A DNA stretch of 64,000 nucleotides from Chryseobacterium artocarpi. Lineage in GTDB: Bacteria > Bacteroidota > Bacteroidia > Flavobacteriales > Weeksellaceae. The notes beneath the pieces are model-generated. The model was not told the DNA's origin and did not search any database. It saw nothing but the letters and a program-made list of their open reading frames with translations. The position numbers were made by a program, and so were the translations under genes. The stretch covers positions 712,572 to 776,571 of the forward strand of contig NZ_MAYH01000023.1 in NCBI RefSeq assembly GCF_001684975.1, in the 5' to 3' direction. This document shows positions 34,591 through 42,470 of the stretch, one piece after another (positions within the stretch are counted from its first letter, which is position 1; every line of letters begins with the position of its first letter).

Positions 34591-35883
34591 TCAGTTCTTG
34601 ATCAGCTTATAGTTGCCTGTTACATCATCTTTCCCTACTGTATAACCGTCCGTAAGCTCAAGAATCCAGCCTTCACCGGAAATCTTCTTAACTTCTGTTT
34701 TTACAGGATTTGAAATCGAAATTTTATCCCAATTAGGACTCATCAGCGCTGCTCCTTTATCTACAGTTAAAATTCCCCAGCGATCCGTCACTCTTATGTT
34801 GGGATACACAGTTCCTTTATCTTCTACGGGAACAATATTTCTAGGATCAAAAGAGATATTCATTTTTTCAAACTTGATTTCAAAATGAGGTTGAATAATT
34901 AATTTCAGCTTATATTCTGCAATCAGTTTTTTAGTTCTTTCTTCTCTTTCAGCTTCCTCTTTCTGTATATTTTTTCCATTATAAGCAACAGAAGCACCCT
35001 GAACTGCTTTTTTTAAATCCCTGGGAATGCTAATGTTGAAAGCTTTGATGAAATAATCCGTCAAATCAGTACTTCCTGAGATCGCTTTATTCCAGTTTTT
35101 GTCTTTATTATACAGTAAATATCCGTAAACAGGAATGGTATAATAAGCAAATGACCGTACAAACGTAGGGTTTTTAAAAAATTCATTTATTTCATTCTGA
35201 AAGAACGCTGAAACGTCTGCCTTATTTCTATTGCTGATAATCACTCCTGTAAATTCCGCCAGCCCTTCATTTAATTCCAGTTGATTTTCAGAGCTATAAG
35301 AATTTTCGTACAACTGATGTCTGTACTTTCTGAAGGTAAGTGCGTTCGTAAGATGTTGATATTTTTCCTTTTCCGATCGTGACTGAATTGCTTTCTTTAG
35401 AGCTTCCAGTTCCAAACGCAGATATATTCTTCCCTCCTTCTGATCAAGGTGATTATTATCTGAATTCTTAAATGTAAATCCTAACGATGGCTGAATTCTG
35501 TGAAATGACTCGTGAGCCAGTAAATTGATCCTGTTATGTTTATTCTGAGAAAGCGGAAGCATGATCATTGCCCATTTTTTTCCATTCCAGTCTATTGCCG
35601 TGTTTGCAATATTAATCTTGCCCGGTAAAACACCTGAATAAATATTTCCATTAGGTTGTAAAGATCCTGCGCTATCCTGTTCATTGGCAAAAAACATTCT
35701 GCTTTCCGGGTTGATTAAAATGGTTGGTCCATATAAATCTTTACTCCAAAGTTCTGTATTGGCATGTGCAGCTGTTTTAAGCTCATCAAAAAAAACGGAA
35801 ATACTGTCTTGAGAAACAGATTGCTGCCCTTTTATACTTTGATTGAATACGAAAACGGCTGTTATTAAAATGGTAAGTCTCAT
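34591..35883 (-). CDS. Secreted protein with HExxH motif, probable metallopeptidase
   Basis: A 430-residue protein with signal peptide MRLTILITAVFVFNQSIKGQ. LLAHESFHRIQ at 122-131 contains HExxH (His124, Glu125, His128), and a downstream LNEGLAEFTG (204-213) supplies a Glu at a plausible distance for a third zinc ligand, as in gluzincin-type peptidases. The rest is helical, with a basic/glutamate-rich stretch (KEEAEREERTKKLIAEYK) and a C-terminal beta segment with VTDRWGILTVDKGA. I recognise no named family. Peptidase activity is inferred from the motif alone. Confidence 0.75.
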   Translation of the reverse strand: MRLTILITAVFVFNQSIKGQQSVSQDSISVFFDELKTAAHANTELWSKDLYGPTILINPESRMFFANEQDSAGSLQPNGNIYSGVLPGKINIANTAIDWNGKKWAMIMLPLSQNKHNRINLLAHESFHRIQPSLGFTFKNSDNNHLDQKEGRIYLRLELEALKKAIQSRSEKEKYQHLTNALTFRKYRHQLYENSYSSENQLELNEGLAEFTGVIISNRNKADVSAFFQNEINEFFKNPTFVRSFAYYTIPVYGYLLYNKDKNWNKAISGSTDLTDYFIKAFNISIPRDLKKAVQGASVAYNGKNIQKEEAEREERTKKLIAEYKLKLIIQPHFEIKFEKMNISFDPRNIVPVEDKGTVYPNIRVTDRWGILTVDKGAALMSPNWDKISISNPVKTEVKKISGEGWILELTDGYTVGKDDVTGNYKLIKN

Positions 35884-36079
35884 TACATTCAGGGTTCATC
35901 TAATATGTTGGAAATGGCTTTTGTGATTAAAATTATATGGAAAAACATTCATTTTAAACACATTTATACTGCTAATATAACAAATTACACAATAAACAAC
36001 TGATTTATAATAGGTAAGCAAGAACAAAGTTTAAGTTTTGGAAGGAAACCATGCGACAGTTTTATCTTTATTTTAAACA

Positions 36080-36110
36080 AAAAAGCCCCAACCTACTAAA
36101 GGTAAGGGCT
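36080..36110 (-). terminator. Intrinsic terminator, minus strand
   Basis: On the minus strand AGCCC...GGGGCT with an inner ACCT/AGGT pairing (36084-36110), then TTTTTTGTTT. It lies just after the secreted protein gene ending at 36132. Confidence 0.75.
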
Positions 36111-36131
36111 ATATACTTGAAAATATTTATA

Positions 36132-36722
36132 TTATAAACTGATATTGTCTAAAAAGGCTTTTAAATCTGTAATCAAGATCATATTACCAGATGCAATAAC
36201 AGAAAATCTGTTTCCTTCCAGATATTGAATGCTTGTCATATCATCGCTTTCGTACATACTTGAATCAAAGAAAACCTGCCAGCCTTTATAAGGTTTGATA
36301 TTCGTTTTATCTCCAGGCTCTTCTGTCGTTTTTATGTCCAGATAACTAAGCAAGTTCGTTTTCACTGTCTCTGCTCCTGCACCAGCGCCATCCGTTACCA
36401 TCAGATAAACATTCTTATCTCCTTTTTTATAGTTTGCTGTAGCATAAGAACCGGAACCTGTCTCTTTATCTTCAAAAGCAGTCACTTCCGTTAATGTAAA
36501 ACCAGCCACTTCTTTTTTGAATTTAGCTTTAAAATCAGCCTTAGCAATAGGTTTCATTTTTTTTAATTCCTTTGCCAGATTTTCAATCTTTAATGAATCT
36601 GAATCATTTTGTGTGTTCTCGATCAAAACAGTGGGACGTTCATTTGCAAAAACTGAATTTGTACTCACTGCCAATACCATTGCACCAGCTAAAAGTCCTT
36701 TTCCCCAATACGTAAATTTCAT
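36132..36722 (-). CDS. Secreted protein of unknown function
   Basis: A 196-residue protein with a signal peptide (MKFTYWGKGLLAGAMVLAVSTNSVFA). The mature part contains KADFKAKFKKEVAGFTLTEVTAFEDKETGSGSYATANYKKGDKNVYLMVTDGAG and ends MILITDLKAFLDNISL. No family recognised. It stands alone with its own terminator. Confidence 0.7.
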   Translation of the reverse strand: MKFTYWGKGLLAGAMVLAVSTNSVFANERPTVLIENTQNDSDSLKIENLAKELKKMKPIAKADFKAKFKKEVAGFTLTEVTAFEDKETGSGSYATANYKKGDKNVYLMVTDGAGAGAETVKTNLLSYLDIKTTEEPGDKTNIKPYKGWQVFFDSSMYESDDMTSIQYLEGNRFSVIASGNMILITDLKAFLDNISL

Positions 36723-36915
36723 AATTTCTAATAATAGTTTTTTACTACAACAGTCTTTACAAAAAATAAACCAAGACTTCTTTTATCATGCCATTTTGGA
36801 AGAAAATCCCTGATTTCAGCTAGTAATTTTTTGCAGTTTCAGTCATAATCTGAAATATTGTCTATGATTCTATTCACATCAATATTCCTTTATGCTATTC
36901 TGAATTATAATTTTC

Positions 36916-37284
36916 TTATGGGTTTTTCTGTACATTAAATACTGTTCCGGCTGGATCTGTGATCCAATGCATACCTTCCGGAAGCTCTTCAATTTCGTCA
37001 CAGGTTTCTACTCCACTTGACCGTAAATATTGTGTTGCTTCATCTACATTGGGAACTGTCAACTGAAGCCATGTTTCAGAGTGTGTATAATTGTCTACAC
37101 AATCAAGCCAGATGATATTATTCCCGAATTTCACTTCATGTGTTCTGGAAACGGTAGGATGATCAATTGGTTTTTCTTCAACTTCCAATTTCAAAATATC
37201 TCTGTAAAAGGAAACTGTTTTTTCGTATTTATTTATAGGAATTTTGATTGCAATATTAATTCCAGCTTCAAATTTTGGAGTCAT
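36916..37284 (-). CDS. VOC (glyoxalase/bleomycin resistance) family protein
   Basis: About 122 residues of the vicinal oxygen chelate fold: INIAIKIPINKYEKTVSFYRDILKLEVEE near the N-terminus and a second beta-alpha module ending WITDPAGTVFNVQKN. I start it at the ATG at 37284 (MTPKFEAG); a longer frame to 37311 adds nine residues without homology. Family members are metal-dependent dioxygenases, isomerases or antibiotic-binding proteins; the substrate is unknown. Confidence 0.82.
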   Translation of the reverse strand: MTPKFEAGINIAIKIPINKYEKTVSFYRDILKLEVEEKPIDHPTVSRTHEVKFGNNIIWLDCVDNYTHSETWLQLTVPNVDEATQYLRSSGVETCDEIEELPEGMHWITDPAGTVFNVQKNP

Positions 37285-37451
37285 AATTTTATGATTTTGT
37301 TGGTAGTACAAAGTAATTGAATAGAACAGGTATATGGCTTATCTTATGACAAGATTCTTAGATTTTCAATGTCAAAACTTAATAATTCTTACCAATTCAT
37401 AACAAAAGTTAAATATACAATCATATTAAAATATTTTTAATGCAATTTCAA

Positions 37452-37479
37452 TTTTGTTTGAAAAAATTAATTAATTTCG
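37452..37479 (+). promoter_or_regulatory. Possible promoter of the double-glycine peptide genes
   Basis: TTTTG (37452-37456) and TAATTTCG (37472-37479) resemble a -33/-7 pair, with a 15-nt spacer that is shorter than usual. It lies 22 nt before the first peptide gene. Confidence 0.3.
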
Positions 37480-37500
37480 AATTCACTAAATCTAAACTTT

Positions 37501-37644
37501 ATGAAAAATTTAAAGAAAATCGAAAGACAGGAAATGAAAACAATTAATGGTGGTATCAACTGCCCTGGCGGTCAGATATGCTTAATCGGTGGTAAGTGGC
37601 AATGTATGCCTTATGACGGATGTGGCGGTGGAAACCAGCCTTAA
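37501..37644 (+). CDS. Bacteriocin-like small peptide with double-glycine leader (1)
   Basis: A 47-residue peptide: leader MKNLKKIERQEMKTINGG, then a 29-residue mature part, INCPGGQICLIGG and KWQCMPYDGCGGGNQP, with four cysteines. The leader fits the double-glycine consensus: hydrophobic at -12 (Ile7) and -7 (Met12), Glu at -8, Ile at -4, Gly-Gly at -2/-1. Such leaders are cleaved by the C39 peptidase domain of ABC exporters. The ATG at 37501 has no strong SD, which is normal in this phylum. A sister peptide gene lies 28 nt downstream; no exporter gene is in the window. It could be a bacteriocin, a signal peptide or an RNA-modified peptide precursor; activity is unproven. Confidence 0.75.
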   Translation: MKNLKKIERQEMKTINGGINCPGGQICLIGGKWQCMPYDGCGGGNQP

Positions 37645-37672
37645 GTTCTAAGTTTAATGTAATACTTCGATT

Positions 37673-37819
37673 ATGAAAAATTCTAAGAAAATTTCAAGAG
37701 ATCAATTGAAAAGTATTAACGGAGGAGCTCTAACTTGCTCTGAAGCATGCTGCCCACCTCCGGGAATTAAAAGATGTCCTTGGGTGATTTGTGTAGCACC
37801 TTGTGATATATTAAGCTAA
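37673..37819 (+). CDS. Bacteriocin-like small peptide with double-glycine leader (2)
   Basis: A 48-residue peptide: leader MKNSKKISRDQLKSINGG and a mature part ALTCSEACCPPPGIKRC followed by PWVICVAPCDILS, with six cysteines. The leader fits the consensus better than that of peptide 1 (Ile7 -12, Ser8 -11, Gln11 -8, Leu12 -7, Ile15 -4). The two leaders are nearly alike while the mature parts differ, as in arrays of bacteriocin-like genes in Chryseobacterium. A terminator follows 25 nt on, so the two peptides form one short transcript. Confidence 0.75.
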   Translation: MKNSKKISRDQLKSINGGALTCSEACCPPPGIKRCPWVICVAPCDILS

Positions 37820-37842
37820 ATTTCACTCATCCGAACAATAAC

Positions 37843-37877
37843 AAAAGCCTTGGAATCTCTGATTCTGAGGTTTTTAT
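37843..37877 (+). terminator. Intrinsic terminator after the peptide genes
   Basis: GCCTTGGAATC and GATTCTGAGG pair (GAATC/GATTC with outer CCT/AGG), followed by TTTTTATTT. Confidence 0.6.
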
Positions 37878-37974
37878 TTGACAGTCACACTAATTTTCAT
37901 AGCTTTTAAGTATTCTATTATTAAAAAAAATTCACGGAATTATATTTTTTTTCCTGGAGTTTAATGAAAATATG

Positions 37975-37982
37975 TATATTTG
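37975..37982 (+). promoter_or_regulatory. -7 box (TATATTTG) of the aspartokinase leader transcript
   Basis: TATATTTG is a full match to TAnnTTTG and lies 21 nt before the leader peptide ATG. No clear TTG -33 is visible. Confidence 0.5.
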
Positions 37983-38003
37983 CCGTGCAAAAAAAAATAA
38001 GAA

Positions 38004-38060
38004 ATGATTTTATCTAACTTAAAAAAGGGAAAGAAACAGTACTTACGTCGAACGTCGTGA
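38004..38060 (+). CDS. Leader peptide of the aspartokinase attenuator
   Basis: An 18-residue open frame MILSNLKKGKKQYLRRTS ending in TGA at 38058-38060, 34 nt before a strong terminator and 104 nt before the aspartokinase ATG. Four lysine codons lie in KKGKK. The Lys-codon DNA AAAGGGAAA (38024-38032) can pair with TTTTCCTTT (38065-38073), and the latter with AGGA of the terminator stem. This is the layout of a ribosome-mediated attenuator responding to lysine. Not proven; the peptide itself need have no function. Confidence 0.6.
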   Translation: MILSNLKKGKKQYLRRTS

Positions 38061-38093
38061 GTCATTTTCCTTTGGTTAGAAACCAGATACATC

Positions 38094-38128
38094 AGGAGCT
38101 TGTCATCACGACAGGCTCCTTTTTTTTG
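38094..38128 (+). terminator. Attenuator terminator upstream of aspartokinase
   Basis: Stem AGGAGCTTGTC (38094-38104) and GACAGGCTCCT (38110-38120), a T-G wobble, 5-nt loop, then eight T's. It stands between the leader peptide and the ATG at 38165, so it would block the gene unless antiterminated. Confidence 0.85.
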
Positions 38129-38164
38129 CTTAAAGTTTTTTTAATAATTTAATATTATATATTC

Positions 38165-39484
38165 ATGAAAGTATTGAAATTTGGAGGGACTTCAGTGGGA
38201 AGCCCGGAAAGAATTGAACATTTATTGCCTATTATCCAATCTCAGACAGCGAATCAGCATCTGGTAGTATTATCGGCAGTTTCAGGAACTACAAATGATC
38301 TGGTAACATTATCAGAGCTGTATGCAGGAAAGGAATTGGAAAATGCAAAAAAGCATCTTGATGCGCTTTATGAGAAGTATAAAAAATTTGTAGCAGAATT
38401 ATTCAAGACTGAACAGGGAGCTGCTGAAGCTTTGACATTTATCAATACTATATTCGAGCTTCTTTATAGCTTTGAAAACTCTAATTTCACTTCTACTGAA
38501 GAGCGTATCATATTGGCTCAGGGAGAAATTATTTCTACCACTTTGTTCCATTTACATTTAAAGGAAACAGGGGTTCCTTCCGTATTGTTATCAGCCCTTG
38601 ATTTCATGCTTATTGATGAAGAAAATGAACCGGATGTAGAATATATTAGAGAAAAAGCAGGTATAGAAATTGCAAAATATCCTGCTGAAAGCTTATTCAT
38701 TACACAAGGTTACATCTGCCGAAATGCTCAGGGCGAAATAGATAATCTGCGAAGAGGAGGTTCAGATTATACGGCTTCTTTGCTTGGAGCAGCTTTAGGT
38801 GTCGAAGAAGTTCAGATCTGGACGGACATTGATGGTTTCCACAATAATGACCCAAGATTTGTTCAGAATACAAGACCTATCGCTAAACTTAGTTTTGACG
38901 AAGCGGCGGAGCTTTCTTATTTTGGAGCTAAAATCCTTCACCCTCAAAGTGTTTTCCCTGCAAGAAAATATAATGTTCCTGTAAGATTACTGGACACGAT
39001 GAACCCTCAGAAACCAGGGACTTTGATTTCAGGAGAAAGCATCAATCAGAATCAAATTGTGGCTATTGCAGCAAAGGACGGTATTACGGCAATCCGTATT
39101 CAGTCTTCCCGTATGCTGATGGCTTATGGTTTCCTGAGAAAGGTTTTCGAAGTTTTTGAGCGTTTCAAAACTCCTATCGACATGATTACAACTTCGGAAG
39201 TGGCTGTTTCATTGACGATTGATCAGACGGAATACCTACCTGAAATTTTAAAAGAGCTTGAAGTTTTCTCAGCTGTAGATATTGATCATGAACAGACTAT
39301 TGTTTGTATTGTTGGTGATTTCAGAAAGAATAATCACGGACATGCTACAATTGTTTCGGAAGCGGTAAAACACATTCCGATCAGAATGATTTCTTACGGA
39401 GGTAGTGAGAATAATATTTCATTATTGGTTCCGTCTACCTATAAAATTGAAGCTTTACGATCGTTGCACAACAGATTGTTTTAA
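38165..39484 (+). CDS. lysC: Aspartate kinase, monofunctional
   Basis: Catalyses ATP-dependent phosphorylation of aspartate, the first step to lysine, threonine, methionine and diaminopimelate. The 439-residue protein starts MKVLKFGGTSVGSPERI, the KFGG nucleotide-binding signature. The kinase domain runs to about 280, with RRGGSDYTASLLGAALG and WTDIDGFHNNDPRFV. The C-terminal regulatory part has two ACT domains (ITAIRIQSSRMLMAYGFLRKVFEVF and QTIVCIVGDFRKNN) for end-product feedback. There is no homoserine dehydrogenase fusion. A lysine-codon leader and terminator upstream suggest transcriptional attenuation in addition. Confidence 0.95.
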   Translation: MKVLKFGGTSVGSPERIEHLLPIIQSQTANQHLVVLSAVSGTTNDLVTLSELYAGKELENAKKHLDALYEKYKKFVAELFKTEQGAAEALTFINTIFELLYSFENSNFTSTEERIILAQGEIISTTLFHLHLKETGVPSVLLSALDFMLIDEENEPDVEYIREKAGIEIAKYPAESLFITQGYICRNAQGEIDNLRRGGSDYTASLLGAALGVEEVQIWTDIDGFHNNDPRFVQNTRPIAKLSFDEAAELSYFGAKILHPQSVFPARKYNVPVRLLDTMNPQKPGTLISGESINQNQIVAIAAKDGITAIRIQSSRMLMAYGFLRKVFEVFERFKTPIDMITTSEVAVSLTIDQTEYLPEILKELEVFSAVDIDHEQTIVCIVGDFRKNNHGHATIVSEAVKHIPIRMISYGGSENNISLLVPSTYKIEALRSLHNRLF

Positions 39485-39495
39485 GATATCATTTC

Positions 39496-39530
39496 AAAAG
39501 AGATTATTCCTTGTGAATAGTCTCTTTTTT
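39496..39530 (+). terminator. Intrinsic terminator after aspartokinase
   Basis: AAAAGAGATTATTC (39496-39509) and GAATAGTCTCTTTT (39515-39528), one wobble, then T's. Confidence 0.8.
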
Positions 39531-39550
39531 AATCAGCCATCACATTCTGT

Positions 39551-40498
39551 TTAGATAAAGGGCAATCTATTTTCAATCGCAAATTTCTCAAATTCAATAT
39601 TAAGATGGGCTTTTTCAAATACGAGATATACCTGTTTTAGTTTTTTCAATTGTTTTAATATTAAAAAACTTTCTATATTCATATTTCTGATATGGGTAAT
39701 CTCAAGAACTTCTAAGTTTTCCATTTCCTGAATATAATCGATAGATTTCAGATTTTTTAATCCTAAAAGTGATAGTTTTTTGATTTTTTCCGGATTCTTA
39801 AACTTTGGGATCTCATTAATCTCGTTCATATATCTCAAAGAAACATTGACCAGATTAGGCTGAACTGCTATATTTTTTTGAAAATTCAATCCGTTACACT
39901 TTTCTAAAGTCAGATTCTCAAGATTGGGAAACTTTTCTAAGAATAGTTCCGGATCAATTAATTTTCGATGTACCCTCAGTTCACGTATCAATTGATGATT
40001 ATTTATCAATTTTAAATTCAAATCATAGACAGCCAGGCATTCCATTTGTGAAAAGGCGTTAATAGTAGAATATTGTTCTTTACTCAATCCTTCACACAGG
40101 TAGCTGAAATATTTTAGTTCAGAAAATCTCTTCAATTCATCAAGCTGGAGGTTCTTTTTGGCATGGGTTGAAATATCCAGATAACTTAAATAATGAATGT
40201 TCTTTAAAAAATTTAAGGTTTCTAATGGCTCATCATAATCACTTACATATATTTTCAACTTAGAAACGTTCGACAAATATTGAAAAACATGGATTCCTGA
40301 AACCACATGATCTGAATGAAAACTCTCCGACTCTATAATAACAGAGATCAAAAGTTTTTTTTCAAGCAGTATTTTATTTAAAGTAATTAATTTTTCAATT
40401 TCGACCTTTTCCTCAATTCTAACAGTAAGTATTTTGTTTTTTTCATCCGATATATTTTCAATATCACTGAAAGTCATTGTATGCAGATCAACCATCAT
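39551..40498 (-). CDS. Leucine-rich-repeat-like protein of unknown function
   Basis: A 315-residue cytoplasmic protein without signal peptide. From about residue 75 it shows irregular leucine-rich repeats of about 22-24 residues: LNFLKNIHYLSYLDIS, FPNLENLTLEKCNGL, PEKIKKLSLLGLKNLKSIDYIQEMENLEVLEITH, LKQLKKLKQVYL. These form a solenoid likely used for protein contacts. It is convergent with aspartokinase; no partner gene is evident. Confidence 0.7.
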   Translation of the reverse strand: MMVDLHTMTFSDIENISDEKNKILTVRIEEKVEIEKLITLNKILLEKKLLISVIIESESFHSDHVVSGIHVFQYLSNVSKLKIYVSDYDEPLETLNFLKNIHYLSYLDISTHAKKNLQLDELKRFSELKYFSYLCEGLSKEQYSTINAFSQMECLAVYDLNLKLINNHQLIRELRVHRKLIDPELFLEKFPNLENLTLEKCNGLNFQKNIAVQPNLVNVSLRYMNEINEIPKFKNPEKIKKLSLLGLKNLKSIDYIQEMENLEVLEITHIRNMNIESFLILKQLKKLKQVYLVFEKAHLNIEFEKFAIENRLPFI

Positions 40499-40884
40499 TA
40501 TTCAAGTTTTTAAATGTTTTTATAAAGATAGGAAATGTGATAAATATAAGCTACCAGAAAGGAAAAAACACTATTTAACAATTAATAAAATGTTCATAAT
40601 CTATTCACGCCACTGCAATTTTTATGTTCTAGTTTTGACATCGAAAAGCAAACGTAACGATTGATGAGAGCGAAGAAATGCATAATAATTTTAATAGCCC
40701 GAAGTAATTTTATTTACTTCTCAGTAAAAATACAGTTGATCGCAGCACCAATAACAACTACCTTCTTTAAATTCACAACAATTTTACGTTATACGATTCT
40801 TTCTATTCAAAATTTCCATCAGGAAAACCTGCAAAACAGGATAGTCCACAAAAAACTAATATCAATTTTTTAAATTTTAAATAC
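40499..40884. other. Intergenic region upstream of the double-glycine toxin-like gene
   Basis: AT-rich; one 70-codon frame (40661-40873) has no protein-like character and I do not call it. It must contain the promoter of the gene at 40885, but I see no clear -33/-7 pair. Confidence 0.45.
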
Positions 40885-41553
40885 ATGAGAAACTCGAAAG
40901 TAGTTGAGCTCAATAGTACATTAGAGCTGTTGAATGAAAGTGAACTCTACTCCTTCAAAGGAGGACTTGCCGGAGGACAGAGCGAAACGGAAATCCCTGA
41001 AATAATTATTCCTGCCCCCGACAGAGATGATGATGGTGGAACTAATCCTCCTGACACGGATCTACCTACTTGGGATGATGATGATCCTCCTATCTGGGGT
41101 GATGATGGTCCACCTGATGGAGGCACAGGGGCTGGAAACGGAAGTAATGATGTTCCTGCTGATGCTTTTGGAGGTATATTTTCATTAACGCTTGCCGAAA
41201 GATCGTTTCTAGCACATCACGTTCCTGCTTTAGGGGTTTTAAAAATGATTGGCAATTACAACCTTGCTGTGGAAAAAGGCAATGGTATTAATAATGAAGC
41301 AGATGCTTTAAGACACGCTCTATGGTCTGCGTTAGATGCTGCAGATATTGGTGTTAATTTAGCCAGACAGTTTCATACATTACATGAAACAGAACATCCG
41401 GGAACTCCTGCTGAGAATGCCATGGACTTGCATAATAACGAATGGGGATATAATTGGTTCTTACAAAATGGCAACCCAGAAGATAATATGCCTAAATTCG
41501 AGCTTGATTTTAATACCGCAGTTATTAACGGTTCGATAAAAACCAAACCATAG
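40885..41553 (+). CDS. Double-glycine-leader protein with toxin-like C-terminal domain (DUF6973-like)
   Basis: A 222-residue protein. Residues 1-27 form a double-glycine leader ending SELYSFKGG, with Leu16 at -12, Glu20 at -8, Leu21 at -7, Phe24 at -4 and Gly-Gly at -2/-1. Residues about 33-95 are a low-complexity Asp/Pro/Gly linker (TWDDDDPPIWGDDGPPDGG). The C-terminal domain (about 96-222) has ADALRHALWSALDAADIG, FHTLHE and AMDLHNNEWG, so conserved-looking Arg143-His144, His167-Glu168 and Asp181/His183/Asn184 resemble DUF6973-type domains seen in polymorphic toxins. Export would use a C39-peptidase ABC exporter, not visible here. The next gene, 2 nt on, is a lipoprotein that may give immunity. 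Toxicity is inference. Confidence 0.75.
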   Translation: MRNSKVVELNSTLELLNESELYSFKGGLAGGQSETEIPEIIIPAPDRDDDGGTNPPDTDLPTWDDDDPPIWGDDGPPDGGTGAGNGSNDVPADAFGGIFSLTLAERSFLAHHVPALGVLKMIGNYNLAVEKGNGINNEADALRHALWSALDAADIGVNLARQFHTLHETEHPGTPAENAMDLHNNEWGYNWFLQNGNPEDNMPKFELDFNTAVINGSIKTKP

Positions 41554-41555
41554 AA

Positions 41556-42104
41556 ATGCACAAGTTAATTAAGTATATCCTGTCACTGTCTTTTTTCATT
41601 ATTTTTTCCTGCCGGGGACAAACAGCCCCTGATTGTTTAATACAATTGGAAGAAAAGCTATCTCCAAAAGTAAATGAAGAAAATAAGATAGGAGAAATTA
41701 TCAATATAAAGGATGAAGTCAACTGTTTTGAATGGGACACTTTAATTGTTCTATCGGCTATAAACAGCAAAAAAAGCATGGAAAAGGATTTAGGGATAAC
41801 CATCCCGTTCGAATATAACTTTAGCATGGGTGATGAAAATACAGCAATATTACTTTTTGTGAAAAATAATAATGTAGTACACTATATCTCACAAAGGCGA
41901 ACAGTAGATCGAAAAACGCTTGACCAGGCTAAATCTGTTAAAGCATCCAGCTTCATCTATTTATTAAATAATTACGGCAATAATGTGTATGCTAAAATAC
42001 CTAAAGAAAAAGCTATTTTCGAGACTTATCCAGTGATCTATCACGACAAAAATAAAGAAACGGAATGGGCTTTAAAATATGGAATGGGAGTAAAAGTTAA
42101 ATAA
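41556..42104 (+). CDS. Putative lipoprotein, candidate immunity partner
   Basis: A 182-residue protein with N-terminus MHKLIKYILSLSFFIIFSC, a lipoprotein signal with Cys19 as likely lipidated residue, although IIFSC is a loose lipobox. The mature domain (PDCLIQLEEKLSPKVNEE to YGMGVKVK) matches no family I recognise. It starts 2 nt after the stop of the toxin-like gene, so the two are co-translated. That tight pairing, the absence of other genes in the unit and its periplasmic-facing location suggest it neutralises the toxin-like domain. A terminator follows at 42127-42160. Confidence 0.75.
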   Translation: MHKLIKYILSLSFFIIFSCRGQTAPDCLIQLEEKLSPKVNEENKIGEIINIKDEVNCFEWDTLIVLSAINSKKSMEKDLGITIPFEYNFSMGDENTAILLFVKNNNVVHYISQRRTVDRKTLDQAKSVKASSFIYLLNNYGNNVYAKIPKEKAIFETYPVIYHDKNKETEWALKYGMGVKVK

Positions 42105-42126
42105 TAGAATAAACTAAAAATTAACA

Positions 42127-42160
42127 AAATCCTCCAATTCTCTAGAATTGAAGGATTTCG
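42127..42160 (+). terminator. Intrinsic terminator of the toxin-like/lipoprotein unit
   Basis: AAATCCT plus CAATTC pair with GAATTG plus AGGATTT (42127-42157), with TTTTT shortly after. Confidence 0.75.
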
Positions 42161-42332
42161 AATTTTTGTCAAATCATAGTAGTTATACAACGTGTAACAC
42201 AACATTCACGTGGATACCAGTAAATTACCAAGTGTGTTTTCTATTTGAAGGCATGCCAGTTCATTCAGTGAATTGTTCTCAAAGCTCTTTTACAGTCATG
42301 ATTTGCAATTGGTATCTAAAAGTGAATTAAAT

Positions 42333-42350
42333 ACTGGAAGCTGGAAGAGA
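42333..42350. repeat. GGAAGCTGGAAG-type intergenic repeat
   Basis: ACTGGAAGCTGGAAGAGA resembles the longer run at 46488-46517. Such purine-rich CTGGAAG repeats lie between genes. Confidence 0.4.
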
Positions 42351-42470
42351 AAAATGATTCAAGTTATAAAGAACAGCTCTTTTATCTTAAAAAACTTTTT
42401 TCATTGCACGACAAAAAGTAGCTTGCCGCTTTTTAATTAATTCTGATAAATCTCTCCTTCATAAGAAGCA

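Noticed and set aside
40661..40873. 70-codon plus-strand frame before the toxin-like gene
   Set aside because: Composition is that of translated AT-rich intergenic DNA, with no domain, signal peptide or neighbour supporting it.
42148..42330. 60-codon plus-strand frame after the lipoprotein gene
   Set aside because: Starts within the terminator hairpin and shows no protein-like pattern.
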